Positions 1-11,900 of a stretch of 64,000 nucleotides of DNA are shown piece by piece. The position numbers were made by a program, and so were the translations under genes. Numbering within the stretch: position 1 is the stretch's first letter; every line of letters begins with the position of its first letter. The DNA lies in assembly GCA_038049695.1 (NCBI GenBank), contig CP142454.1, positions 88,992,501 to 89,056,500 of the forward strand. The letters run 5' to 3'. Below the pieces are notes generated by a model. The model was not told the origin of the DNA. It made no database searches and worked only from the letters and a program-made list of their open reading frames with translations. The stretch comes from Cinnamomum chago. Lineage: Eukaryota; Streptophyta; Magnoliopsida; Laurales; Lauraceae.

Positions 1-227
1 AGACAAATTCTTTTTTAAGGGCTCTGGTCCAAGCAGCTAGACTGTTTGCAGCTAGAGGTCCCTGGATACAATTTTCATGACCGATTTGCCATTTTCAACT
101 GTTTAGGCATAAAATTTTCAATTTTAAATTTTCAAATCTTTCATTCTCCCTCTCTCAAATCTATCCTACCAAAGGAACCACTTATCTGCTCTGTACCCTT
201 GTTTGGTCGTTGCTGAAGAAGACGACT

Positions 228-910
228 GACCCTGCTCAATTGACGGAGATTACACGATCAGTGATTCTGTTTTGCAAAACAGAATCACGGCTGGGCATGT
301 TCAATCGCCACCATCCTTTCATCGTCGAGGAAGACCGAAGTCGCCGCATCATTGCCAGTTTCTCTTTGTCGTCATCATCGCCTTGCCAGTTCGGCTGCCC
401 GCACATCGTCGCCGCGGAAGACAACAGCTGAAGGGGGGACATCGCCTGTTGCATATCGTCGAGGAAGACCGGAGCCGCTGCATCACTGCCGATTTCTCTT
501 CGTCATCTTCGTCACCTTGCCAGTCTGGCCGCCCGCCCATCGTCGCCGCGGAAGACAACAGCAGACGACTGGGCCTGTTCAATTGACGGAGATTGCACGA
601 TCAATGATTCTATTTCGCAAAATAGAATCACGGCTAGGCATGTTCAATAGCTACCGTCCTTTCACCGTCGAGGAAGACCGGAGCCGCCACATCACTGCCA
701 GTTTCTCTTTGTCACCGTCGTCGCCTTGCCAGTCCGGTCGGCCGCCCATCTTTGCCGCAGAAGACAACAGTAGAAGGGGGGACATCGCCTGTTGTAGATT
801 GTCGAAGAAGACCGAAGCCGCCACATCACTGCTGGTTTCTCTTCGTCATCATCGTCGTCTTGCCAGTCCGCCCGCCTGCCCATCGTCGTCGCGGAAGACA
901 ACAACAGAAA
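228..910. repeat. GC-rich higher-order tandem repeat (about 341 bp x 2)
   Basis: The motif CAATTGACGGAGATT recurs at about 237 and 578, a period of about 341 bp. Each long unit contains two sub-blocks that begin with a GTCGAGGAAGACCG-like motif (near 324, 458, 667 and 802) and run to a GCGGAAGACAACAG-like end. Long open frames here code for low-complexity R/S/P-rich peptides in several frames on both strands, which is what a GC-rich repeat produces by chance. I do not call a gene. It could be the inside of a non-autonomous transposon. Confidence 0.7.
261..288. repeat. Perfect 28-bp palindrome inside the higher-order repeat
   Basis: GTGATTCTGTTTTG and its exact reverse complement abut with no spacer. 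The second repeat unit (about 603-628) keeps a near-perfect version with changed bases on both arms (TGATTCTATTT with AAATAGAATCA). The arms therefore look partly co-varying rather than randomly decayed. Confidence 0.75.
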
Positions 911-1189
911 GGGGGGCATCGCCTGTTGCAGGCGTTGGGAGGAAGAAGACGACGACCTAGTTGGGTCTCTTCCGGGCCCCAAGTCTCGAGTCGGTTTAGA
1001 TCAGGTTCTACCTGAATCACCTTGCGAAAGCCCAAAACCCAGAAACATTAATGATTGAAGTTTGTTTTGACAATATTTTAGCGATCTAGAGTTCAATTTG
1101 AGATCCAAACGTAGTCGACGGTGCTGCGCCAATTCCAGAGAAGGAAGGCAAGAGGGTTGTTATATTGTTTTTGACAAAACTATATGAGT

Positions 1190-1935
1190 TTTATGAAATT
1201 TAGCTGAGTTTTTTGTGAAATTTATCTAAGTTTTTTGTCAAATTTATGAGTTTCTGTCAAATTTATCTGAGTTTTTTTATTTTTTTTCAAATTTATCTGA
1301 GTTTTGCTCAAATTTATCTGAATTCTGAAAAAAAATTCTCTGGGTTCTGGACAAATCTATCTGAGTTTCTAGCTAATTTATCTGAGTTATGGACAAATCT
1401 AACTGAGTTTTTGGCAAATTTATTTGAGTTTTTATTTATGTCTTTTGAAATTTATTTACATTTTTTTAATTTATTTAGATCTTTTGAAATTTATTTATAT
1501 TTTTTTAAAATATATTTGGATCTTTTGAAATTTATTTGTGTCTTTTTAATTTGATTTTCATCTTTTGAAATTTATTTATATTTTTTGAAATTTATTTGGA
1601 TCTTTTAAAATTTATTTGCGTCTTTTTAAATTTATTCTCATCTTTTGAAATTTATTTATTTTAGATGTATTAGCGCTTTTTTTAATTTTCTCTTTATTTT
1701 TTTTAAAATTTATTTGTATTCTTTTGAATTTATTTGTATTTTTTGAAATTTGTTTGTGTTTTTTAGAATTTATTTCCCTTTTTTAATTTTATTTTTGTCT
1801 TTTAAAATTTATTTTCGTCTTCTGAAATTTATTTACATTTTTTTAATTTTATTTGGATCTTTTGAAATTTATTTAAATTTTTTGGAATTTATTTGGATCT
1901 TTTGAAATTTATTTGGATCTTTTTAAGTTTATTTG
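1190..1935. repeat. AT-rich minisatellite (roughly 20-27 bp unit)
   Basis: Dozens of degenerate units of the form TCAAATTTATCTGAGTTTT (first half) drift into TTTTGAAATTTATTTGGATC (second half). The short ORFs rich in F, L, I and Y in this stretch come from the repeat and are not genes. Confidence 0.8.
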
Positions 1936-2489
1936 GCTAATTGAATGGTAGTTGACCATTATTAATGGCATATCCCACTAATCGTGGGATATGATTTTGT
2001 AGAAAGGGTAAATTAGATATTTTAGGTCCTCAAATTTGAGAAAATGACCTATCACACTATGAAAAAAGATTGTGGATCTTAGACAATAAAGTGAAATGTT
2101 TAGGTACCCATCGCTGAATCCCCCTAAAAAATATTGGGCATTGATGATTTGAGTTACTTAGAGAAGCCGTGGGAGGGGCATTTATCTTCCCTAATTTATA
2201 GGAGTTTATGATTTAAGTTAATGAAAGAAAACCTTAGGAGAGGCAATTATATTCCCTAATTTACAAGAGTTTTATGAATTAATTGAAAAGAACCTCCACA
2301 TGTGGAAACAATATGTTTGTTATTAATAACTGATAGCTGATATTAGTAGGGCTAGTATTAATAGGAGATATTAGTAGAGGATCAATGACTGAAATTAGTA
2401 AGAGGTCAATGTTAGAAAAGGGTCAAAATCAAAATTGAAATTGAAGGTGAAATTGGGAATCGAATCCAGTTCGCTTCATTATATATATA
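1936..2489. other. Unannotated AT-rich spacer with one hairpin
   Basis: No coding similarity seen. A perfect 10-bp-arm hairpin lies at 1969-1993 (CATATCCCAC, five-base loop, GTGGGATATG). Confidence 0.5.
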
Positions 2490-3377
2490 AGAGTGCTGCT
2501 ATTGGCACAAAGACTTTTTCTCTCCCCGCACAGCCAATATTATAAAAAAAAAATGAGATTACCTTTTTGCCCACCCTCTTCCCTTTCTCTCACCCCACCT
2601 CCCCCTTCACCTCCGGCTCTGGACGACGGCGGGTGACCCTTCTCCTCCCCCCTCCCTCCCTCCCTCTCTTCATCCCTCCCTCCCCATTGTTTTTTCTCCC
2701 TCTCTTCCTCCGTCCTCACTGTTTCTCTCTCTCCTCCCTTTCTCTCCCCCCACCTCCCTTTCACCAACGGCGACGGCGGACCCCTTCTCCCTCCCTCCCT
2801 CTCTGCGGTCGACCCTTTTCCTTCCCTCATCCCCTCCTCCCTCCCTCTCTCCCCACTGTTTTCTCTCCCTCTTCCTCCCTCCCCACTGTTTCTCTCTCTC
2901 CTCCTCCCTTTCTCTCCCCCCACCTCTCCCTTCACCGACGGGGACAGCCGACCCTCTCCTTACCTTCTCCCTTCGTCCCCATTGTTTTCTCTCTCTCTCT
3001 CTCTCTCCTCCCTTTCTCTCCCCCTACCTTCCCCTTCACCTCCGGAACCTGCCTGGACCGGTGAGCGCCGGCCGATCGTCCCCCTCCCCTACTGTTTTCA
3101 CTCTCCCTTCTCCTACTCTCTCCTTCATTGTTTTCTCTCCCCATTCTCCCTATCTCTCCCTCCTCATCTCTCCCCCTCTCCTTATTTCTCTCCCTTCTCC
3201 CCGTTTCTCCCTCTCCCTACTTTTCCTTGGCCAACGGCAGATCTGGCAACTTGATTTGCCGCCGCCGTAGGTAAAGGGGGAGGTGTGGGAGAGAAAGGAA
3301 AAGGATAGTCAAAAAGGTAATTTTTTTTAAAATGTTTGTGGGAATAAAAAAAACTTGTGTGCCAATAGAAATTCACT
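2490..3377. mobile_element. Non-autonomous TIR element with a polypyrimidine core
   Basis: The left end (AGTGCTGCTATTGGCACA) and the reverse complement of the right end (AGTGAATTTCTATTGGCACA) match imperfectly. Similarity continues inward to a shared ATTACCTTTTTG motif on both sides, giving imperfect TIRs of about 80-90 bp. Both flanks are TATATATA, so the target duplication cannot be measured. The core (about 2580-3230) is a C/T-rich array of CCCTCC and CTCTCTCC motifs punctuated by short GC-rich GACGGCGG-like segments. Long R/G/E-rich or P/S/L-rich ORFs here are low-complexity artefacts. Superfamily uncertain; long TIRs suggest a Mutator-like MITE. Confidence 0.6.
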
Positions 3378-3393
3378 ATATATATAATTGTAA

Positions 3394-3487
3394 GCAAATC
3401 CATAGTCATGACTCATGACCACGGGATCCGTACTCAATGAGCAAATCCATAGTCATGACTCATGACCACAGGATCCGTACTCAATGA
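3394..3487. repeat. 47-bp tandem duplication
   Basis: Two adjacent, nearly identical copies (3394-3440 and 3441-3487) start GCAAATCCATAGTCATGACT and differ by about one base, so the duplication is recent. Confidence 0.9.
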
Positions 3488-3503
3488 GAGAGAATACCGT
3501 AAC

Positions 3504-3992
3504 TAGGGGTCTAAAAAAAAACCGGAAAACCGTTTAACCGAACCGAACCGAGCCGCGGTTAATAACCGTATTTCACGGTTCGGTTACGGTTACGGTTAAT
3601 GAAATAAAAAAATCGCACGGTTCGGTTCGGTTACGGTTTTCCGTAATAATTCACGGTTATTAACCGAACCGAACCGTATCATACGGTTCGGTTAACCGTA
3701 TCGTTTACAAATAAAAGAAAAAAATAAGGGAGTTGAATGAAATATTTTTTACCTTATTTAATTGCTCCTTATGTGCCATTTTACCTTCAATCATTCACAT
3801 TCATTCCCTTATATGAGGAAGGCATTCTACGGTTATTAACTGTAACCGAACCGTTTAATACGGTTAACCGCGGTTACGGTTTTTCACAGTTTTTGTGGAT
3901 ACGGTTACGGTTACGGTTACGGTTTTTAAAAACAGAAAACCGCGGTTACGGTTTTCCCAAATTGACCGGTTAACTGAGCCGTTACACCCCTA
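3504..3992. mobile_element. AACCG-rich palindromic hAT-like MITE
   Basis: Termini are TAGGGGTCTAAA and its partner (right end reads ...TTACACCCCTA). Flanking 8-mers ACCGTAAC (3496-3503) and ACCGGAAC (3993-4000) fit an 8-bp hAT-type target duplication with one mismatch. The interior is almost wholly AACCG/CGGTT and GGTTAC motifs on both strands and could fold into multi-branched hairpins. No transposase coding. The motif is not the plant telomere repeat (TTTAGGG). Confidence 0.75.
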
Positions 3993-4314
3993 ACCGGAAC
4001 ACAAGAAATTACCAAGCCACGGTGGCCCACATGACAGTTTAATCATGCCCCTATTCCAGGCTCTGACCCTTTATAACGCCTTCTCTTCCCGCCAACTCTC
4101 TCTCTCTCAGGACAAGATGTCTCTCAGGACAAGATGTGGAGAGGTAACAATAACCAAAACATCTTTTAGAATAAGCACTTAACTATAATCATATGTAAAT
4201 ATTTTACCACAGAGATTAATTATTTGATCCAAAGCTTCCACGGACTGCAATGCCTAAGGCTTATATACTATACAGAACCAAGCTGCTAATTTAGCATTTT
4301 TATTCATTTCTGGA

Positions 4315-5835
4315 GAATCAACACTTGAAGAAGGCAACTGGGGTACCTCTCATGCGGCAATGACAACCCATCGACAACGGCTAGCGGTGCAGTACCCAAA
4401 CTGGGACAAGAACGGTCAGGGGCTCGCTGACTGTGCAATCGGGTTTGGCAAGAATGTGATCGGAGGGAGGAACGGTTGGATCTCTGTGGTCAGCGACAAG
4501 CCAACAACACTGATGATGACCCAGTGAGCCCCAAGTCGGGGACCCTTTGCCATGCGGGGTCATCATTTTTGCCTCGGACAAGGTTAGAGCTCTCAATCGT
4601 GTCGTGTTAACGAATTCGGATTATGGGTTAACAAATTCGGGTTAAAATCACCTCAACCCGTACCCGACCCGTTAACCTAACGGGTTAAAAAATCTAACCC
4701 GAACGCGACCCATTAATTTAACAAGTTACCCGACCCATTAAGTAATTAAGTCATTTTGAAATTTAAAAAAAATTATACAAAAATAAAAAGAGAAAAATAT
4801 ATAAGCCACATGAAACTGTAAGTGAAGATTTTGAGTGGATCCCACCTAAAAATCCATTATAAAACAATAAATTTCAATTTCTTATTTATGAATATAAATT
4901 AATTTATTTACATTTAAGGAGTAAAAAAAATTTAACGGATTAAGCGGGTTGTTAACGAGTTATTGATTTAATTTGTACTCGATCTGTTAACTTAACGTAT
5001 TAACGGGTTTGACCCGTTAACGACCTAAACCCATTAAGAGTCATCCCAAACCCGTTAATATCGTGTCGGTTCGGGTCGTGTTAATGGGTCGTGTGACATT
5101 TTGACAGCCCTAGACAACGTCATCCCAAGAGCTGGTCATGAACTCGTGCAAGAAAATTGATGGACATGGTGCGAGTGTGCACATCACCAATGGTCCATGC
5201 ATCACCATACACTATGTCAAACATCATTATCCATGGAATCAACATACACGATTGCAAGCAATGTGTGAATGCCGATATTTGGCCCTCCCAAGCCATGTTG
5301 CGTGGTGGACTGTCTCAGATGGAGATGGTGTCCCAATTTTTTGCTAGTAGTCGTGTGGGTGTACCATTGCTCTCTGTCCAATTACCATGTTGGCCTTATT
5401 GATGCCATCCATGGATCAACAGCCATCACAATCTCTAACAATTACATGACCATCATGACAAGGTGATGGTTTTAGGCCACAGCATAGCTACATAGAAGAT
5501 AAGAACATGCATGTGACCATAGCTTTTAATCACTTTGGAGGACTTGTACAAAGGATGCCTAGGAATGAACTTGTAACTAGCAAAGGCAAATGGGTTGTCG
5601 TCGTCTTCTTTCCTATCTTATTTCTCTACTTGCTTTGAATTGCATTTGTGTCTACCTTTCTTTCTTTTTCACTACATTCAATTTGTGGTCTTTGATTCTA
5701 TTGATTTTTTTTTCTCTTGTTCTTGCAATTGGCAGATGTAGACATGGATACTTCCATATGGTGAACAATGACTACACCCATTGGGAAATGTACACAGTAT
5801 TTAATAGAATAACAAGGTATAGAAGATGTCATTAA
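4315..5835 (+). pseudogene. Pectate lyase pseudogene (polysaccharide lyase family 1)
   Basis: Broken reading frames match plant pectate lyases, secreted enzymes that cleave de-esterified pectin. In order: [14 protein letters not shown] (from about 4328, after an in-frame TGA); [16 protein letters not shown] (about 4418-4470); VVSD followed by a frame shift; then, after an inserted transposon, ELVMNS, GPCITIHYV, IIIHGINIHDCKQ, a degraded DHCSLSN-like segment, GLIDAIHGSTAITISNNYM, AFNHFGGLVQRMPR and, past an intron (about 5568-5734), [21 protein letters not shown]. The donor of that intron reads GA instead of GT. Stops, frameshifts, the insertion and the missing start and end show it is non-functional. 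Exon-intron structure is kept, so it decayed from a genomic copy rather than a processed transcript. Confidence 0.9.
4585..5112. mobile_element. hAT-like MITE inserted in the pectate lyase relic
   Basis: The left end TAGAGCTCTCAA pairs with TAGGGCTGTCAA (reverse complement of the right end). Flanking 8-mers GACAAGGT (4577-4584) and GACAACGT (5113-5120) fit an 8-bp target duplication with one mismatch. Both ends carry GTTAACGGGTT/AACCCGTTAAC-type inverted motifs around an AT-rich centre. Removing it rejoins coding remnants of the pectate lyase, so it landed in an exon. Confidence 0.8.
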
Positions 5836-5977
5836 GTTATTATCAACGTATTAGTTTCCCACGCCCCTGTGATATAATATAATCAATTTACAATTGAACT
5901 AGTGATAAGAAGTCTCACAGAGTTGATAGTTATTTAAAATTCAATATGAGAGAATCATAACTTTCTTGAACTGCCAG

Positions 5978-8900
5978 TCATTTGCGAGCTTCAGTCTTCT
6001 TCATTTCTTTGGCTGTGTGGATTACACTACATCAATTTCAAGACACAAATATTGGAAATGAAATATAAAAATCAGTGAAATCCAAGAACGTACCAGCCTT
6101 CTCTTCTTCCCGCTTCCTTGCAGCATCCGCTCTTTGTTGTCGTATCAGGGCTAGGCGCTCTGAAAGAGTGGTACAGCGAAAAATTAAAAAGGATTATCAT
6201 GATCATCATCCTCAGCATTACTGTAATAGCAAGATTATAAAAACTATGAGCCGCTAGACAGCCCACAAAGAAAACAAATCAGATTAAGATTATGTTGGGA
6301 TATAAGAGGAAAGATTGCAAGGTTTGTGCTTTTCCAGATAAACATTGCAATACTTCAAGGTTTCTATTTCAAACTCTACCAAATAAACAATAATATTAGA
6401 GTAAAAATGTGGTGAAAGATTGTCATATTTTGCACATCCAAACCCACCCAAGTACAAAAGAAACTCCCAAATCACACATGGAAAAGAATGAAACAGACTC
6501 CCGGGCAACTTAAATATATTGAAAGAAATTCCTTCCTCAAAGGTTGACTCATTAGAAAAAGGTGCAAACGGCACTTCCACAGGTCCACTATCGTAAGAAA
6601 AGGATCCTAGTATGGCTGTAAAGAAGGTTCCTTATGAAAAAACAAGCTCCTCCAAGTACAATTTAATCTACTATTGTTTAATATTTCTAATAACGATACC
6701 CTTTTCTTGGGAGAAAAAAAAGAAAAATAAAAGCCTTTAGAAGAATACTATTTATGGCCACCTAACATGCAAACAAATAGTGGCCAAGATAAATGGATTT
6801 ACTTATTTTTCATGATTTATATTAATCAGTACTTATCCCCATAATAAACCATCTAAGCAAATGAAAACAGAACAAAGTCTGCCACATGTTATGCTCCATC
6901 TAAACAAAACAAAGCCAGGTAAAGGAGTGTTTCTTTAAGAAGGACAAGTAGGAAAAAAGCGTCCATCCTTCAATGAATTCTATTTATTAAGCACATGTGC
7001 TTAGAAGACCAACTAGATAAGGCTTCATCGATGATGCACTTAGAAGGCCACAAACACCCCTGTATGAAGCACTAAGGGGTCATTTGAGCAAGGAGAAAAG
7101 GTCTAGAATGTGCAATAATTTCCCCAACTCACTTTTCCACCTATTTGGTAAATTCACTTTACCGGTAAAGTGAGGTGAAGAGTCATTTCAAGAGATACTA
7201 AAAGAAAAGGGGTCAAATAAAAACGTAGAATATTTCAAAAAACACCTCTACTTTTTACCAAAACAAGTCAAAAAAGTTACTTTCCCAAGCCACTAAATGA
7301 CAAAAAACCATCTTCCTCTTTTTTTTTTTAAAGCCAAAAGGCTACATTCTCATTTCACTAAATGACAAAACACCATTAGTTTTTTATTTAACCATTCACC
7401 TCACTTCACTTTACTAGCGAAGTTACCAAATAGCCCGTAAGAAAAGGGATAAGCAAGAAGGCCATAACGGCTTGAAATGAAGTAGTCTACACTGACATGC
7501 TACATTGTGAAGTGGCAGCAAACATAACGTCAAATAGGGATGAATGGAAAAGTAGAATCATGAAGTTGACCCCAGATAGATAGGATAAGGCTTCAATGAT
7601 GATGATGATAACGACGACAATGATGATTATGAACAAAACATCAAAAGAAAATAAATTATTAATTTTCTGCAATTTACCTAAATCTTTTCGCGCCTGTTCT
7701 GTTTTCCCTTGTTCCTGCAGCCTCATGTATCGTTCATGAGCTTTTTGCTTCTCAATCTCCTCTCTGCAGAAAATGTGACTAGTAAATTGGAAGAGAAACA
7801 CTCCATTGAAAGAATTAGCATACACAAAACCGAACCATCCAACAAGCAAATGAGAGATATTAAACAAATACTAATCATGCTAACCACTAAGATATACCAG
7901 CCTCCAACTTTCAAGATGAATAAACAACTAATTTATTTACTAATGTTATAAAGATTATGAGAGGTTAGGGAAAACTGTCTTTTCTATCTAAAACAATAGA
8001 TTCTTCATAGTGGTTACCAAACACAAGGCTCCTTGCCATCTCTCCTAAGGGCACGTTTGGAAACAATCCATGGCACAGAATCCTTGCCTCTTTTCCTCGG
8101 GATCACGGAAAATCCATGTTTGGCAACCCATGCCACCGTATGGGAGGATTTCCCAAAAAAAAAACCTCAAATGGAAAGATATGGTCAGTCAGAACCATCC
8201 ATCATCTCTAGAAGGCAACAACCGACTAGAGATTCAAATTTTAGTGCTTGATTAATTGTGGATTACGAGAAAATGGCAAAAAAATTGTGACCGTTGGATG
8301 TAGTATATGCAAATCCTCAATTCTTTGTTGTTTGCCAAACATGGATTGCAATGGATCTTATTCATGAGAAATCCTCATGGAGGATATCATCGTATAAGAA
8401 AAATCAAAGAATCGACTTAATAGAGGAATCCAATCTTGTTGCCAAACGTGCCCTAAAGAAGAGTGACACAAAAGGCTAAAATATTCAAAAGAAGTTACAC
8501 ACCTTTCACGCCTTGAAAGCTCAGTTGTTTTCTCAATCTGCCAAGGAAGCAACAGGAAATTAAAGCATTAAAAATTCAAGTAACAAGTTAAATTAGTTAG
8601 TGTTAATAAAAAAAATAGAAAGCAACAGAGAGTGTTTACAATAGAATAGAATAAAATAAAAATTGATCAAAATAACATTAACCATCTGCATTAATAAGAA
8701 AGCAAGCAATGGTGATTTGGGGAGGATTCTAAGGTGCACATTTACATGCTAAATTGGCAGAAACTTCCTAGTACATAGAACTTTTCCAGATCACTCATAA
8801 AAAAAAAAATATTATGATAGTTCCTAAATTCTCAAAAGAAAATTTATGCAAGCTTTCAGAAGTGAAAATGCTGAGGCTGAACTTGGCTTCTTGTGTGTTT

Positions 8901-11900
8901 TGAAAGCCAAGTAAATCTATTAAAAAATAGGGAAATATTCTAGGTTTTTGAAACAGCAAAGAGCAAAGTGTTACTTAAAACAACCGTCCTAGAAACTAAA
9001 ATCAGGATCTTAAAGGACTCACATCAAGATCTCTAGCTTTCACATTCTTTGGTTTTACCAAATTGGGATTCTCAATCTCAATGACACCCTGGGCGCCTTT
9101 TCTCTTCTGCCATGCATTAAGTCCAATAGCAAGCAAATCAGTCCACAAAGATGTGGTTGCAGTGAAACCTCTTGTAACACAAACTCACAAAATGAGAAGT
9201 AACTGATAACTACGACGATCAGTAAGATAGATCAACCACCTCATTTTCTTCCTCCTCAATTTCTTCTTCGGATTCCACTTCATCTTCTGCTTCTTCCTGA
9301 TATTGCCAAACAGATCGATATTTTTTAATACCCAAACTGATACAAAAAAATAAATAAAAAATTGAAGACAAAACGAAAAAAGCTACCCAGAAAAAAAAAA
9401 CTGCTAAAGTTGATAAAGTATTCATTATGTAGTGCTTCATTCAAGAACACAATTCTTGAAATCGATAAACAAAATTGGTACACAGGAGCTTTTTTCAGTC
9501 AATGAATTTATCACTGAAATATGGGTCACAGAAAGGAATACTCAGAAATTCTCTTTTCATGATTTTGGTAATTTTATTCACTTACAGTAAGCCCATGTAA
9601 TCAGAGCCAGATTTTATGATGGAAGAGAGAGAGAGAAGTAGTTTGGTGTTGCATTATGTCTATAAGTAGATCTGGCCAATTAATTTTGGTAACACTGCAT
9701 ATATCATGAAATGGAACACCATCTGCTTTGAAATGCTTGAGATGAAACCTACTCTATAGCTTTCCTTAATAGGCACTCGAGTAGAACACATTGAGCCACA
9801 TATAAAGTATATGGATAAGAAATGGAGTATGAAAATACTACTTAAAGTATATAAATGCTACTTAATATATGGATAAGAAATGGAGTATGAAAAATATATA
9901 TGAAGAATTGAGAACATGAGTCCAAACTATATAAATTTTAATTTGTATGAACAAAGTGGCGTACCTGCTTGAAAGTGCGAGGACGAGTAGAGCTACCAGC
10001 AACTGCAGTTATTTCAGAGAATTAAAAATAATATTTAAAATCAGATTATCTTTTGTAACATTTGTAAATTTAATAGCAAGCAAGCAAGTATTAACAAACA
10101 AGAAATGCAACAAAACTGACTTGATGGCTTATCATGATCTTAAAAGTAGACCCAAATAGAGTTATTCTTACAATAAATAAACAAAATTTGAACCATACTT
10201 TTAACAGTGGATGATTTCATTAAAGAGATGAAATGAACAAAATCTGTAGAGAAAAGATATGGAGTGCAGGAGAACCAGATTGTATGCATGCAAAAAAGTG
10301 TCCCCAATCAACTGAAAAAAGAAAATTACAAACAATGTTCAACCAATAATCCTCTCTTGACAAGAGCTGCATCACAGTTGGAAGGTGCTCATTGTCACAA
10401 CCTTAAAGTTGTGGGTTCAAGTCATTTTACTTGTATCCAGGAAAAAAATCCATTCATGATCTACCCCCTCATCAAGTCACTGGCCTCCTCAATTTAGATA
10501 ACAAAATAAAGAAACTGTCATCATTATACTCATAATGTTCAGTTTAGAAACGAAATAAAGAAACTGTCACCACTATACTTTGTCCAAAACACTGCATTCC
10601 TTGAGAGAGTGTCACCACTATACTTTGTCCACGACACTGCATTCCTTGAGTCTCTCTAAACAACAATATCACAGGGATGACTCTTCTTAAATATCTATAA
10701 GACCATGGGCCCGTTTCGCACTTTACTAATACAATCAAAGTCAAGTAAAGCCTCCATTTTCCAAACAAGATGTCACATCAAATGCACTTTATTCAAAACT
10801 CCCTCCATCTTTTTCAAACAAAAAGTCAAAAAGCAACGACCTTTATCCACTAAAATACAAAAAAGCTCCACTTTTCCATACAAAAAGTCAAAAAGATTCC
10901 ATAACAAACAACTAAAAACAAAATACCATCATAACCCACTTATATTTTATTGTTTCTTTAAAATCAACTTGACTTGACTATATTAGTAGAGTTACTAAAC
11001 TGGCCCTAAGGGAGTGTTTGAGCAGGACAAGTGCCGCGAAAAGAGGTGAGAAATGCTGCCACTTTTCATCACTATCTTCCGATCGTTGTGTTTGGTGCAA
11101 CACGTTTTGTCGTGGAAAAATAGTAAAAATGCGCCTCTTTCTTTGCTGTCAACGGATTTGAAATTCTTACCTCAGAGGTCGAACACGTAGTGCCACGGAA
11201 GAGGAAACGCAACTTGTACACAAACGCACCCTAAGACATGGCCAATATCTTAGTTTCATTCAACTTTTTTTATACTGACCAGTCGTAAGAATGAAAACCA
11301 TACTTCCCTTCAATGATTTTTGAGCATCCCACCAATTCCCGCCATCCCATACTTGCCTTCGGCTGTCCCATCGTTGTTAAACTTTAAAGTCCCTCACTTG
11401 ACTTTGATGCCTTGTTCGCCCAACAAAGCTTACCCCCAGACAGAACTCCAACCATGATCCTATAGTCCCAGTCTCAAAAGTTAACCCTACAGGTGTGCTC
11501 ATCCTTTTTTGTAGTTTCAAGTTGATTAAAACGGTGCTTCTGAAGTCTTCAGGACTATAAACTTTGTCAAAAAAGAGTTTCTAGTTGAATTTCATCATAC
11601 ATGGAGGAACAGTACTATAGCAGCAACTCACTAGCTAAGCGAGGGGTAAAGCTTCCATATATTGGCCCTGCTCCTTGTAAGAGTGGTGAACTTTTCTTTT
11701 TTCTTTTTTTTCTTTTCCTTTTTAAAAGAAAAAACTACCTGCCCCTATCTATAATACCTCTCTCATGCCGGTTCTTTCCTTTTGCTAGTGTGCTCTATTA
11801 ATAAATTGGGTTGTTGCTGATCAAAAGGAGGAAAAAGAAGTTAAGCTCCTAGTGGAAGTTGACTGACCTGATGGGAGGAACTCCAATTGACGAGCTATAA

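Noticed and set aside
352..960. 202-codon open frame
   Set aside because: Arises from the GC-rich higher-order repeat; overlapping open frames occur on both strands and the peptide is low complexity.
2540..3064. 131- and 165-codon open frames on opposite strands
   Set aside because: Products of the polypyrimidine array (R/G/E-rich or P/S/L-rich).
3520..3960. Possible interstitial telomere repeat
   Set aside because: The unit is AACCG/CGGTT, not TTTAGGG, and it is bounded by TIRs.
5961..5974. CTTTCTTGAACTG, 13 nt shared with miR396
   Set aside because: No surrounding hairpin; position next to the PP28 stop codon; match length is within chance.
10374..10440. GTTGTGGGTTCAAGTCA B-box-like motif, with a similar motif at 25440
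   Set aside because: Suggests tRNA-derived SINE debris, but neither copy has a definable A box or boundaries.
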